64,000 nucleotides of DNA, from NCBI GenBank assembly GCA_016125085.1, contig WGMM01000002.1, positions 124,001 through 188,000 of the forward strand. The letters are read 5' to 3'. The stretch comes from a bacterium. Its GTDB lineage: Bacteria > Planctomycetota > Planctomycetia > Isosphaerales > Isosphaeraceae. Each line of letters opens with the position of its first letter. Positions within the stretch are counted from its first letter, which is position 1. This document shows positions 9,214 to 18,219 of this stretch, in pieces. The notes beneath the pieces were generated by a model that searched no databases, had not been told where the DNA came from, and saw only the letters and a program-made list of their open reading frames with translations. Position numbers and translations under genes: made by a program.

Positions 9214-10939
9214 ACCTGTCCGCGCCGAACTTGCCACCTTCCTGGCCCTCGTCGTCTTCATGGTGATCTCGCTGAGCCTGGGTGTGATCGCCAACCTGGT
9301 CGGTCGGACGAAAACCGGCTTCCTGAAATCCTACTTCCTCGGCAACCGGTCGCTGGGGGCGTTCGCCGTCGCTTTGACGGCCGCCGTCATGTCCGGCGGC
9401 ACGTTCATGGGCTACCCCTCGCTGGTCTATAAGTTCGGCTGGGTAGTGGGGTTGTGGATCTGCAGCTATATGGTCGTCCCTGTGACAGTTCTGGGCGTTC
9501 TGGGCAAGAGGATCGGCCAACTTGCCCGGCGTACCGGTGCGATCACGCTGCCTGACTTTTTCCGTGAGCGTTTCGAAAGCCCGATGCTTGGCCTGATCAC
9601 GAGCATCCTGGTGATCTTCTTCCTCACGGCCAATCTGGTGGCCCAGTTCAAGGCTGGTGCCCTGATCCTCAAGCTGACCCTGCCGCAATCGGTGCAGCGT
9701 GCCGTAGGATCCGACACCGATGGCGGCAGTGCGATCGACCGGATGGCGAAAGTCGCCGAAGCCGCAGCCGACGAACCGACCGAGAAGAAGGCCGAAACCA
9801 AAACGACCGCCGCGAAACCCGCGGCACCGGCCGACCCGACGGCCAACACCTGGCGCGACCGCACCTATGTGCTCGGGCTGGTGATCTTCGCGGTCACTGT
9901 CATTTTCTACACGGCTTACGGCGGATTCCTGGCCGCGATCTGGACGGACGTTTTCCAAAGTCTCGTCATGGCTGTGGGCGTGATGATTCTGTTCCCGCTG
10001 GCTCTCACGGCGGCGGGCAGCATCAGCGCGGGCACGGCAGCCGGGATCGCCCAGACCGGCGACTCTTCTTTCGCCTTCGGCCCTGGTGCCGGGCGTGCGT
10101 TTCACCCTGTCGGGCTGGCCGTTTCGTTCTTCGTGATGTGGGCCATTTCGGCGATGGGCCAGCCATCCACGCTGGTGCGGCTGATGGCGTTCCGCGATAC
10201 GCGCACACTTCGATGGTCGATCATCTACCTGACCCTCTACAACCTGGTCATCTACATTCCCCTGATCTTTATCTTCATCTGCGCGCGGCAGATCCTGCCG
10301 AACCTGACCAGGTCCGATGAAGTCATGCCCCGGCTGGTGATCACTCTGGCCAATCCCTACATCGCGGGGCTGATTCTGGCCGCTCCGTTCGGGGCCGTCA
10401 TGAGCACCGTCTCCGGCTGGCTTCTGATCATCAGCTCCGGAATCGTCCGCGACCTCTATCAGCGCTTCGTGCGGCCACAGGCTTCGGAAAAAGAGATTCA
10501 GCGGGCCAGCTACGCCGGCACGGTTCTGGTAGGCGTGTTCGTCGGGCTTCTGGCGCTCAATCCGCCGGAATACCTGCAACTGGTCGTGGTGTTCTCGTCT
10601 TCGGGCATGGCGGCTTCGTTCCTTGCACCGGCGGCCTATGGGGCCTTCTGGCGCAGGGCCAACGGGCTGGGGATGATCGCGGCCATGGTGACGGGCGCAG
10701 GTGTCACGCTGGCGCTTTACGCAGTGGGTATGGTCTGGGCACGAAGCGGCTATGACTCGGGCATCGGAGCCGGCGGGTCACTTGCACCGGTCTATCTGCT
10801 GGGTCTTGATCCGTGCGTCTGGGGCATCGGTTCTTCGTTCCTCGCGGGTGCCGTGGTGAGTCTGATGACGAAGCCACCCCGCACGGAACTGGTCGAACGG
10901 ATGTTCGAGAAGGACCGCCCTCTCCACCTGCACGCCTGA
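9200..10939 (+). CDS. Sodium:solute symporter (SSS family, PanF-like)
   Basis: A 579-aa polytopic inner-membrane transporter of the SSS family. Typical features are FLGNRSLGAFAVALT in the first helices, the GGTFMGYPSL substrate/Na+ region, and 12-13 hydrophobic segments. A hydrophilic Lys/Ala/Pro-rich insertion (about residues 170-215, EKKAETKTTAAKPAAP) splits two membrane segments and is unusual. It uses the sodium gradient to import an organic solute; the DUF997 partner suggests similarity to pantothenate permease, but peptide- or amide-derived substrates are as likely given the neighbouring hydrolases. The gene overlaps its upstream partner and is followed after 11 bp by the M81 gene. Confidence 0.88.
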   Translation: MNSPEPVRAELATFLALVVFMVISLSLGVIANLVGRTKTGFLKSYFLGNRSLGAFAVALTAAVMSGGTFMGYPSLVYKFGWVVGLWICSYMVVPVTVLGVLGKRIGQLARRTGAITLPDFFRERFESPMLGLITSILVIFFLTANLVAQFKAGALILKLTLPQSVQRAVGSDTDGGSAIDRMAKVAEAAADEPTEKKAETKTTAAKPAAPADPTANTWRDRTYVLGLVIFAVTVIFYTAYGGFLAAIWTDVFQSLVMAVGVMILFPLALTAAGSISAGTAAGIAQTGDSSFAFGPGAGRAFHPVGLAVSFFVMWAISAMGQPSTLVRLMAFRDTRTLRWSIIYLTLYNLVIYIPLIFIFICARQILPNLTRSDEVMPRLVITLANPYIAGLILAAPFGAVMSTVSGWLLIISSGIVRDLYQRFVRPQASEKEIQRASYAGTVLVGVFVGLLALNPPEYLQLVVVFSSSGMAASFLAPAAYGAFWRRANGLGMIAAMVTGAGVTLALYAVGMVWARSGYDSGIGAGGSLAPVYLLGLDPCVWGIGSSFLAGAVVSLMTKPPRTELVERMFEKDRPLHLHA

Positions 10940-10950
10940 AACGATAAACC

Positions 10951-12447
10951 ATGAGCCGACCACGCATCGCGATCGCGGCCTTCATGCACGAATCCAACGG
11001 ATTCGCCGCCGGCCGCACGACCGAGTCCGACTTCGCCCTCGGCGGGCTCGACACCGGCGAAGCCATCCGCGACCGCTGGGCCGAAGCCCATCATGAAATC
11101 GGCGGCTTTTTCGAAGCCGCCGATCGTTTCGGGTTCGACGCCCGCCCTGCTCTCACGGCCTGGGCGATGCCCTCGGCCATGCTCAACAGATCCGCCCACG
11201 AAGCCATACTCGACCGCCTGCTCGCGAGCCTGCGCGGCTGCGGGCCGGTCGACGGCGTTCTGCTGGCCCTGCACGGCGCGATGGTCGTCGACGGGCTGGA
11301 TGGCTCGGCCGACGCACACACAGCGATGCAGGTGCGAAAAGCGATCGGCCCGAAGATCCCCCTGATCGTCACGCTCGACTATCACGCTAATGTTTCGCCC
11401 TCGCTTGCCGAGGCGGCCGACGGCGTGATCGTCTACCGCACTTATCCGCATGTCGATCAGCGCGAACGTGGCCTGCGGGCCGGCGAACTGATGCACCGGG
11501 CCGTCACGACCGGGCAAAAGCCGGTGACGTTCATCCGCCCCCTGCCGATTCTCGTGCATCTGCTGGCTCAGAATACGAATCGGGATCCAGTGCTCGCCCT
11601 GAACCGCGAGGCCGACGCGATTCGCGATTCGACGCCCGGCCTGGCCGATCTCCAGTTCGTCGCGGGCTTTCCGTATGCCGACACGCTGTCGACGGGTGCG
11701 AGCGTCGTCGCCGTCGCGTTCGAATCGGCCGACGTGGCAAGAACAGCTGCGGAAGCTCTGGCGGCGAAGGTCTGGTCGGTTCGGCAGGCTCTGACGTCGC
11801 AACCACCGGACGCCGAAAACGCCGTGAAGCAGGCCACGGAAAGCCATAACTGGCCAACGGTTCTGGCTGATCTGGGCGACAATATCGGCGGCGGCTCGGC
11901 AGCCGATTCGACCGTCATCGCTCAGGAGATCCTGCGCCAGGACGGCCCCCGGTTCGTCGTCGCTCTATACGACCCCGCCGCGGTCGAGGCCTGTGTCGCC
12001 GCCGGAGTTGGCAGTGAGATCCGCATCGAAGCGGGCGGGCGAATCGATCGCAATGCCCCGCCCCTGAAGATCAAGGGCCGCGTAAAATGCCTGCACGATG
12101 GCAGATACGAAGAGCCTGAAGCCAGGCACGGTGGCGTGCGGTTTCATGATCAGGGGCTGTCGGCCGTGATCGAGACCGACCGGGGCGATACCGTCGTGTG
12201 CACCTCACACCGGCATGCACCGTTCAGCCTGCGGCAACTGACGAGCCTGGGCATCGACCCGGGCCAGGCTCAAATCCTGATCGTCAAGGCGGCCGTGGCG
12301 TTTCGAGCGGCGTATGAGCCGGTCGCGGCATCGATCGTCGAAGTCGACACGCCAGGGCTCACGGCGGCCAATCCCGCCCGATTCGATTATCGCAAGGTGC
12401 AGCGGCCGATTCTTCCGCTTGATGAGATTCCGGGCGACATTCTATGA
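10951..12447 (+). CDS. M81-family (MlrC-like) metallopeptidase
   Basis: A 498-aa cytoplasmic protein matching the MlrC family: HESN at residues 13-16, the presumed zinc ligands Asp143 and His145 in LDYHAN and His167 in YPHVDQRERG, and the C-terminal domain signature LGDNIGGGSAADS. MlrC proteins are zinc enzymes named for hydrolysis of the linear tetrapeptide from microcystin breakdown; most homologues act on unknown small peptides or amides. It is packed between the symporter and a nitrilase-family hydrolase, suggesting a shared uptake-and-hydrolysis route (inference). Length matches the family. Confidence 0.88.
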   Translation: MSRPRIAIAAFMHESNGFAAGRTTESDFALGGLDTGEAIRDRWAEAHHEIGGFFEAADRFGFDARPALTAWAMPSAMLNRSAHEAILDRLLASLRGCGPVDGVLLALHGAMVVDGLDGSADAHTAMQVRKAIGPKIPLIVTLDYHANVSPSLAEAADGVIVYRTYPHVDQRERGLRAGELMHRAVTTGQKPVTFIRPLPILVHLLAQNTNRDPVLALNREADAIRDSTPGLADLQFVAGFPYADTLSTGASVVAVAFESADVARTAAEALAAKVWSVRQALTSQPPDAENAVKQATESHNWPTVLADLGDNIGGGSAADSTVIAQEILRQDGPRFVVALYDPAAVEACVAAGVGSEIRIEAGGRIDRNAPPLKIKGRVKCLHDGRYEEPEARHGGVRFHDQGLSAVIETDRGDTVVCTSHRHAPFSLRQLTSLGIDPGQAQILIVKAAVAFRAAYEPVAASIVEVDTPGLTAANPARFDYRKVQRPILPLDEIPGDIL

Positions 12448-12490
12448 TCGGTGATCCGACTTTCCCGACCTACACCGGAAGGCGATCCCC

Positions 12491-13369
12491 ATGATCATTG
12501 CGGCCGTTCAGTGCGATTTCGTCCTTAACGACGTCATCGAGAATACGAAGCGGGTACGGCATCGTCTGAATATCGCGGCTTCCGAAGGGGCCCGGCTGAT
12601 CGTGTTCCCGGAATGCGCTCTGAGCGGCTATTGCCAGGATTCGCGTCAGGAAGCGCTGGACGGCTCGCTGGACCTGAGTTCACGGCACCCGATCATCTCG
12701 GAGATCATCGACGATTGCCGGGCCGCGAATGTCTATGCCATCGTCGGCCTGCTCGAACGTGCCGGGTCGAAGGTTTACAACACGGCCGTCTGCCTGGGCC
12801 CGGATGGGATCGTCTCTCGTTACCGCAAGCTGCACCTGCCTTTTCTGGGCGTGGACCGGTTCGTCGATCCGGGCGATCTGCCGCTGGAGGTATTCGAAGT
12901 CGAGAACCTGCGTGTCGGCATGCATATCTGTTACGACGGCGGCTTTCCGGAACTCGCCCGCTCGCTGACGCTTCAGGGTGCGGACCTCATCGCCCTGCCG
13001 ACCTGCTGGCCACCGGCGGCCGACATTTTCGCGAACCATGTGCCGATCGCCCGTGCGCTCGAGAACCAGGTCTACATGCTGGCGGCCGGGCGTGCCGGTG
13101 GGGAACGGGGCTACAGGTTCATCGGGCACAGCTCGATCGTCGCTCCCGGTGGCTTCCTGCTGGCTTCGGCCGGATTCGCCGAGGACACGATTCTCTACGC
13201 CGAGATCGACCCGGAAAAGGCCCGGAGCAAGCGGGTGATCCGCATTCCGGGCATCCACGAGATCAACCGGATCGCGGACCGTCGGCCTGAATTTTACGGC
13301 GAACTGGTCAAACCGAATCCGAAGTGGCCCCGTTATCTGCCGGGCGGACCGGTGCGGGACGATGGCTGA
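12491..13369 (+). CDS. Carbon-nitrogen hydrolase (nitrilase superfamily)
   Basis: A 292-aa enzyme with the complete Glu-Lys-Cys triad: Glu41 in FPECALSG, Lys113 in YRKLHLP, Cys147 in ICYDGGFPE. This superfamily hydrolyses linear amides or carbamoyl compounds (N-carbamoyl amino acids, omega-amides); the substrate cannot be fixed from sequence. A Shine-Dalgarno GGAAGG precedes the ATG by 8 nt. It lies 43 bp after the M81 gene, so both are probably cotranscribed. Confidence 0.88.
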   Translation: MIIAAVQCDFVLNDVIENTKRVRHRLNIAASEGARLIVFPECALSGYCQDSRQEALDGSLDLSSRHPIISEIIDDCRAANVYAIVGLLERAGSKVYNTAVCLGPDGIVSRYRKLHLPFLGVDRFVDPGDLPLEVFEVENLRVGMHICYDGGFPELARSLTLQGADLIALPTCWPPAADIFANHVPIARALENQVYMLAAGRAGGERGYRFIGHSSIVAPGGFLLASAGFAEDTILYAEIDPEKARSKRVIRIPGIHEINRIADRRPEFYGELVKPNPKWPRYLPGGPVRDDG

Positions 13370-13462
13370 AGCCTTTTCGTCTGTCGCATCGAAAGAACCG
13401 TTTCCCGGCACGTCACGGCACATCGTGAAGCCCTTTTCCTGAACGGCGAGCCAGAAGGCCCC

Positions 13463-14353
13463 ATGAGCGCACCGAAACCAGAGCGGCAAAAGTTCGGATA
13501 CGAAGTTCTCGACTCTCTGCTGGGCGGCGGGCTTTTGCCCGGAAAGCTGACGGTCATCGCCGGCGCGACCGGCGCGGGTAAGACGCAGCTTGGCCTGTCG
13601 TGGGTCCATGAAGGGCTCAGGCAGGAGGGGCACTTCGGCTCGATCATGGACCTGACCAGCCGCGGCGATTCGCAGAACCACGCCGGTTATCTGAAGGATC
13701 GCTACGGCATCGATCTGCCCGTGTTCGACGGCCAGGTTCCGCACGACCTTTCCGAGCTTTTCGAATCCGATCACCCCTGGGGCGATTACTTCCACCCGTT
13801 CCGCCAGGCGGGCAAGCGTGTGACCAAGGGCGATCTCGACCCGGACGAATGGCACAACTGGAAAGTCGAGCTGGGGCGAACCCTGCGGCTGGCGGGTTAT
13901 TATCTTTACGGATCGATGATCCGCGGTTCGCGGCGGGTGATGGTGGACGGTGTCGAACCGACGGACAAGTTCAGCGAGTCGATTCAGTTCGAATTTTTCG
14001 AATATGTTTATCACCAGATCCTGCGGCGTGAACACGACTGGGCCGCGCGTGAACTCCTGCGCGAGCAATTCCTGCGGAACTCCGGTCAAGTCGACAGCCA
14101 TGCCTACGAACATCAGGACGTCGGCTGCCTTTATCTCTACACGACCCAGCACAAATTCCTGGAAGAGCTGATCGACGAACCGATTTCCGAGGGCGACATT
14201 TTCGCGAATGCGAATACGATCATCCTCATGGGCCGCACGCGTGAACAGGGGCGGCTGGGCCGTGCCCTGCACGTGATCAAGCACCGGGGCAGCGCCTGCG
14301 GCGACGAGATCGTGCCCTACAAAATCACCGACGCGGGGTTCGAATTCGCCTGA
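13463..14353 (+). CDS. RecA/KaiC-like ATPase domain protein
   Basis: A 296-aa protein beginning FGYEVLDSLLGGGLLPGKLTV, the typical entry of KaiC/RAD55-like ATPases. Walker A is GATGAGKT at residues 34-41; a candidate Walker B lies in RVMVDGVEPTD near 160. The remainder does not match KaiC itself: only one ATPase domain is present and no autophosphorylation segment is seen. It is probably a cytoplasmic ATPase of unknown client. It follows the nitrilase gene by 93 bp and precedes the promoter of the ABC operon, so it may be the last gene of the upstream transcript. Confidence 0.7.
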   Translation: MSAPKPERQKFGYEVLDSLLGGGLLPGKLTVIAGATGAGKTQLGLSWVHEGLRQEGHFGSIMDLTSRGDSQNHAGYLKDRYGIDLPVFDGQVPHDLSELFESDHPWGDYFHPFRQAGKRVTKGDLDPDEWHNWKVELGRTLRLAGYYLYGSMIRGSRRVMVDGVEPTDKFSESIQFEFFEYVYHQILRREHDWAARELLREQFLRNSGQVDSHAYEHQDVGCLYLYTTQHKFLEELIDEPISEGDIFANANTIILMGRTREQGRLGRALHVIKHRGSACGDEIVPYKITDAGFEFA

Positions 14354-14369
14354 TCCGGTCACCGGCCAC

Positions 14370-14398
14370 TTGGGAAGGCCTCGCCGCTTTCCTATACT
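14370..14398 (+). promoter_or_regulatory. Sigma70-type promoter of the ABC export operon
   Basis: TTGGGA (14370-14375), a 17-bp spacer, and TATACT (14393-14398). Both hexamers are close to consensus and predict a start near 14405, about 35 nt before the ATG at 14440. Confidence 0.55.
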
Positions 14399-14439
14399 GA
14401 ATACCATCGTCGCGATTCCGCGCGATTCCGGAGACCGTC

Positions 14440-17238
14440 ATGTCCAAGCTTTTCCGCAAGGTGCTCATCGTTTTCGGTCTGTTTACGCTGATCGATCAAT
14501 TGATGTGGCTTTCGGCGGAGCGGTCGATCCAGGCCCGGAAGGCGACAGCGGCTCCTCAGACGCTCTCCGACGAGTCGGAAGACGCCCTGAGCCCGGCGAC
14601 GAAAAAGTTTCGCGAACTGGCGAAGCCTGAGGCGAAAGCCAAGGCCAAGGCCGACCTGGAACGCCCGCCTTTCGAATTTCTCCGGGCTCAGATCACGCCT
14701 TTCGAAGTTCTGCCCTTCTACAAGCCGAATCACTGGCTGCAGATGACGATCGAAGTGCGTTCCAGCCGCGAGGATTTCGCCGGCTCGGTACGAACGCAGC
14801 CGATTTCGATCTTCGGTTCGCAGCGGGATATCGTCTTCGCCCGACCGGTGGACATGGACCGGAACACGCCCACCCGCATGAGCTTTCCGATGTTCATGCC
14901 GCCCGGGTTCATGCCGCGGCGCACGTCGAAGCTGATCGACGTCGATCTCTACCGCGAAGGCGGCTTGCGGCCGACGGAAATCTGGCAGGCGAACGTGCGT
15001 GCCATGGAGCCGCACCAGATGGCCGTCGTCGTGCTGGCCCGCGACCCCGGCACCTATACGGGCTGGGGCAAGATGATGGCCGGTATCCCGTCGAGCATCA
15101 GCCGCGACGCGACGAGCCTGGACAAGGGCCGGTATTACCGCTTCGTGCTCAACGAAAAGCTGAACGCCAGCACGGAGGAACCGCAGACGACCAAACCCTT
15201 CCTGCCGCCATCGATGCTTTTCTGGACATCGATCAGTCACGTGATCTGGGACGGGCAGGATCCCGATACGCTCGACGTCGACCAGCAGCGGGCCATGATC
15301 GACTGGATCCACTGGGGCGGTCAGCTCGTGATCGTCGGCGGTGCCGATTCACGCATCGGTCTGCTGCGTGAAAGCTTCCTGGCGCCGTTTCTGCCGGCCG
15401 ATCCGGGGGGCATGAACCGTCAGTTCGACGCGCAGACTTCGCGCCCTCTGGCGGAAGCTTACCGGCCGCCCTACAGGCCCGTCGACACGCTCAACGAAGA
15501 AGACCGCGAAAGCCTCGAACAGGAAAATCGCCGGGCCCAGCGCCCGGAATGGGCCGTGACACCCGGCCCGGCCAGCCCATACTACGATCAGGCCCGGCCG
15601 ATCCTTCCCCTGGCTAACGCTCCCCTGTTCCTGACCGGCCTGCGGGCACGTCCGGGGGCGACGACGATTCCCTTCGGTACCGACACGGAAACGCCTCTGG
15701 CCATCGAAAAACGGGTCGGGCGGGGCCGCGTGACGATCCTTGCGACGAACCTGACCGATCCGGCTCTGACTCGCTGGCGCGGTCTCGATACGCTCGTTCG
15801 GCGCGTGGTTCTTCGTCGGCCGGAAGAAGTCCGCCCGCCGCCACGCTCTCTCAGCGGCGGTGATCCCAAGGCCCCGATGATCGCCGGCCCGGATCTCACC
15901 TGGGTCCGGATCGCGGCGCGCGACACGGGCGGGCCTTACTCGATCGCCAGCCCGCCGACGAACTCCGACGCGGCGCTATCGCGATTTCCCGGCGGCAGCG
16001 GCGTCCTTGCGGACGACGTCTATCCGCTTCAGGAAGCCGCCACCTGGACCGATTCGGCGATCGTGCCTTCGATCGCGCGGGAGATGCTCGAAAAAGCCTC
16101 GGGCCTGCGTGTGCCGGACTTATCCTTCGTGGCCAAGTCACTGGCGGCTTATCTGATACTCCTCGTGCCGGTCAACTGGCTCGTGTTCCGTGGCATGGGC
16201 CGCAAGGAATGGGCCTGGCTGATCGTTCCGCCCCTGGCGCTTCTCGCGGCCTTGAGCATCGAACGGCTGGCGGCTTATGACCTCGGATTTTCCCGCGGCC
16301 GCGACGAAATCGCACTGCTGGAAATGCAGTCGGACTATCCGCGCGGCCACCTCACGCGTATCGGTGCCCTGGCATCGACGGGGCGCGACAATTTCACGAT
16401 CGCGTTCCCGAATGACCTGAACGCCGTCTGCATGCCTCTGGCCTATTCGGCATCGCGGGCCGAGCAGCGTGAGACAAGCACGTTTCAGTTCATGCCGGTG
16501 CCCGCCCTGACCGATTTCCGCGTTCAGCCCCGCAGTCTTTCGTACTACCGGTCCGAACAGATGGTCGGGCTGCCCGGACCGATCCGGCTGGTCGAAACCG
16601 AATCGGGCGAACGGTCGATCGAAAACCGCACCAGACTCGTCCTGCGGGACGTGACGATCGCCATGCCCGACGGCAAATCGATCGCCCTGGGCGAAATCGG
16701 CCCAGGCGAATCGAAGCCCTTAAAGCCCGATCAGGTCGAAGTCTCCGGAGCCCGCAGTTTTTCCGGAACACTCGGCGACCTGGATCCGAAGCCTTTTCTG
16801 GACGTCCTGCGCGATAACCCGTTCCGCAGCCCTGCCGATCAGGGCGCATGGCGCCTGATCGCCTGGTCGGACACCATGATCGAAGGTGTCAGCGTCGATC
16901 CTGTGCCGGATCGCGTGCGTGGCCTGACGTTGATCGTCGCGCACCTGAAAACCGGCGATGCCCCGAACCCGGGCGACAAGGAATACGACATGTCGAACAA
17001 GCCGTTCGTCGCGCCGCCGCAACCGCCCCCGGCCGAAGCACGCGGCATGCGGGCCCCCGGCTTTCGTGCCCTGATCGACGCCGCGACGGGAGCCGTTCCG
17101 AAGGCGACGACCACCCAGCCAGTTCGCAGGCGACCGGGGATCACCGAACCGCCGATGCCCCCGGAAAAGCAGGAATCGAGCCCCGCACAACCGGAAACTC
17201 CGGCAAGCCCCGCCCCATCGACAAGGAGCCCGCAGTGA
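14440..17238 (+). CDS. Large membrane protein partner of an ABC-2 exporter
   Basis: A 932-aa protein I do not recognise as a named family. It has one N-terminal membrane segment (residues 5-22), a long hydrophilic region, a soluble domain with a ThuA/glutamine-amidotransferase-like look (MIDWIHWGGQLVIVGGA near 287-303), two membrane segments near 565-605, and a further beta-rich domain. The C-terminus is Pro/Lys/Ala-rich. It is the first gene of an operon with ABC ATPase and permease genes; its stop overlaps the GTG of the ATPase (GTGA). By position it resembles the auxiliary GldG-like components of ABC-2 systems, but that is inference from context only. Confidence 0.65.
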   Translation: MSKLFRKVLIVFGLFTLIDQLMWLSAERSIQARKATAAPQTLSDESEDALSPATKKFRELAKPEAKAKAKADLERPPFEFLRAQITPFEVLPFYKPNHWLQMTIEVRSSREDFAGSVRTQPISIFGSQRDIVFARPVDMDRNTPTRMSFPMFMPPGFMPRRTSKLIDVDLYREGGLRPTEIWQANVRAMEPHQMAVVVLARDPGTYTGWGKMMAGIPSSISRDATSLDKGRYYRFVLNEKLNASTEEPQTTKPFLPPSMLFWTSISHVIWDGQDPDTLDVDQQRAMIDWIHWGGQLVIVGGADSRIGLLRESFLAPFLPADPGGMNRQFDAQTSRPLAEAYRPPYRPVDTLNEEDRESLEQENRRAQRPEWAVTPGPASPYYDQARPILPLANAPLFLTGLRARPGATTIPFGTDTETPLAIEKRVGRGRVTILATNLTDPALTRWRGLDTLVRRVVLRRPEEVRPPPRSLSGGDPKAPMIAGPDLTWVRIAARDTGGPYSIASPPTNSDAALSRFPGGSGVLADDVYPLQEAATWTDSAIVPSIAREMLEKASGLRVPDLSFVAKSLAAYLILLVPVNWLVFRGMGRKEWAWLIVPPLALLAALSIERLAAYDLGFSRGRDEIALLEMQSDYPRGHLTRIGALASTGRDNFTIAFPNDLNAVCMPLAYSASRAEQRETSTFQFMPVPALTDFRVQPRSLSYYRSEQMVGLPGPIRLVETESGERSIENRTRLVLRDVTIAMPDGKSIALGEIGPGESKPLKPDQVEVSGARSFSGTLGDLDPKPFLDVLRDNPFRSPADQGAWRLIAWSDTMIEGVSVDPVPDRVRGLTLIVAHLKTGDAPNPGDKEYDMSNKPFVAPPQPPPAEARGMRAPGFRALIDAATGAVPKATTTQPVRRRPGITEPPMPPEKQESSPAQPETPASPAPSTRSPQ

Positions 17239-18170
17239 TCGAGGTGATCGACTTCACCAAGCAGTACGGTGACTTCATGGCGGTGGACGGCCTGAACCTT
17301 TCGATCGCCGAAGGCGAAATCTACGGGTTCATCGGTCCCAACGGCGCCGGCAAGAGCACGACGATCCGGTTTCTGGCGACTCTCCTGCGCCCGACTTCCG
17401 GCGAAGGCCGCATCGCGGGACATTCCGTAACGCAGGATCCGATGGCCGTGCGCCGGGTGATCGGCTTCATGCCGGACGATTTCGGCGTGTATGACGGCAT
17501 GAAAGTCTGGGAATTTCTCGACTTTTTCGCGGTTGCGTACGAAATACCGAGGCTCGAACGCCGGCGGACGATCGGCGAAGTGCTCGAACTGCTCGACCTG
17601 ACTCACAAGCGCGACGACTTCGTCAACGGCCTTTCGAAGGGTATGAAGCAGCGGCTGTGCCTGGCCAAGACACTCGTCCACAACCCGCCCGTGCTGATTC
17701 TGGACGAGCCTGCCTCAGGCCTTGACCCTCGGGCCCGGCTCGAGATGAAGTCGCTGCTTTCGGAACTGAGCCGGATGGGCAAGACGATCCTCGTCTCCAG
17801 CCACATTCTGTCGGAACTGGCCGACTTCTGTACATCGATCGGCGTGATCGAACGGGGCAAGCTGCTGGCCTCCGGCTCGATTCAGGAAATCCAGCGTGAA
17901 CTCCGCGCGCACAGGGTTCTGAAAGTCCGCCTTCTCAACGAATCGCCGGAACGCTTCGCGCATGTGCTCAAGGAGCATTCGGCCGTGAAAGCGGAATCGG
18001 TCAACACGATCGACCGTACCCTCTCGGCCGAATTCGAAGGCGACGGGTCGGCCCAGGCCGATCTGCTCCGGCGTCTGATCGATTCCGGGGCGATCGTCGA
18101 AGCGTTCGACGAAGAGCAGCTGTCGCTCGAAGACGTGTTCATGATGATCACCAAGGGCGTCGTCAACTGA
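17235..18170 (+). CDS. ABC transporter ATP-binding protein (ABC-2 export type)
   Basis: A 311-aa ATPase with Walker A GPNGAGKST (34-42), signature LSKGM near 133, and Walker B LILDEPASGLDP near 155. The DrrA/CcmA-like layout with a C-terminal extension (about 220-311) is typical of ABC-2 exporters. The GTG start at 17235 overlaps the preceding stop by 4 bp, indicating tight coupling with the 932-aa membrane protein. The permease follows after 49 bp. Substrate unknown. Confidence 0.93.
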   Translation: MIEVIDFTKQYGDFMAVDGLNLSIAEGEIYGFIGPNGAGKSTTIRFLATLLRPTSGEGRIAGHSVTQDPMAVRRVIGFMPDDFGVYDGMKVWEFLDFFAVAYEIPRLERRRTIGEVLELLDLTHKRDDFVNGLSKGMKQRLCLAKTLVHNPPVLILDEPASGLDPRARLEMKSLLSELSRMGKTILVSSHILSELADFCTSIGVIERGKLLASGSIQEIQRELRAHRVLKVRLLNESPERFAHVLKEHSAVKAESVNTIDRTLSAEFEGDGSAQADLLRRLIDSGAIVEAFDEEQLSLEDVFMMITKGVVN

Positions 18171-18219
18171 TCGCTCGCGGCAGAAACCGCACCACGCACT
18201 GACCAGGACAGAATCGCCC

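Noticed and set aside
12680..14407. 575-codon minus-strand open frame
   Set aside because: Antisense of the nitrilase and KaiC-like genes, which have intact motifs.
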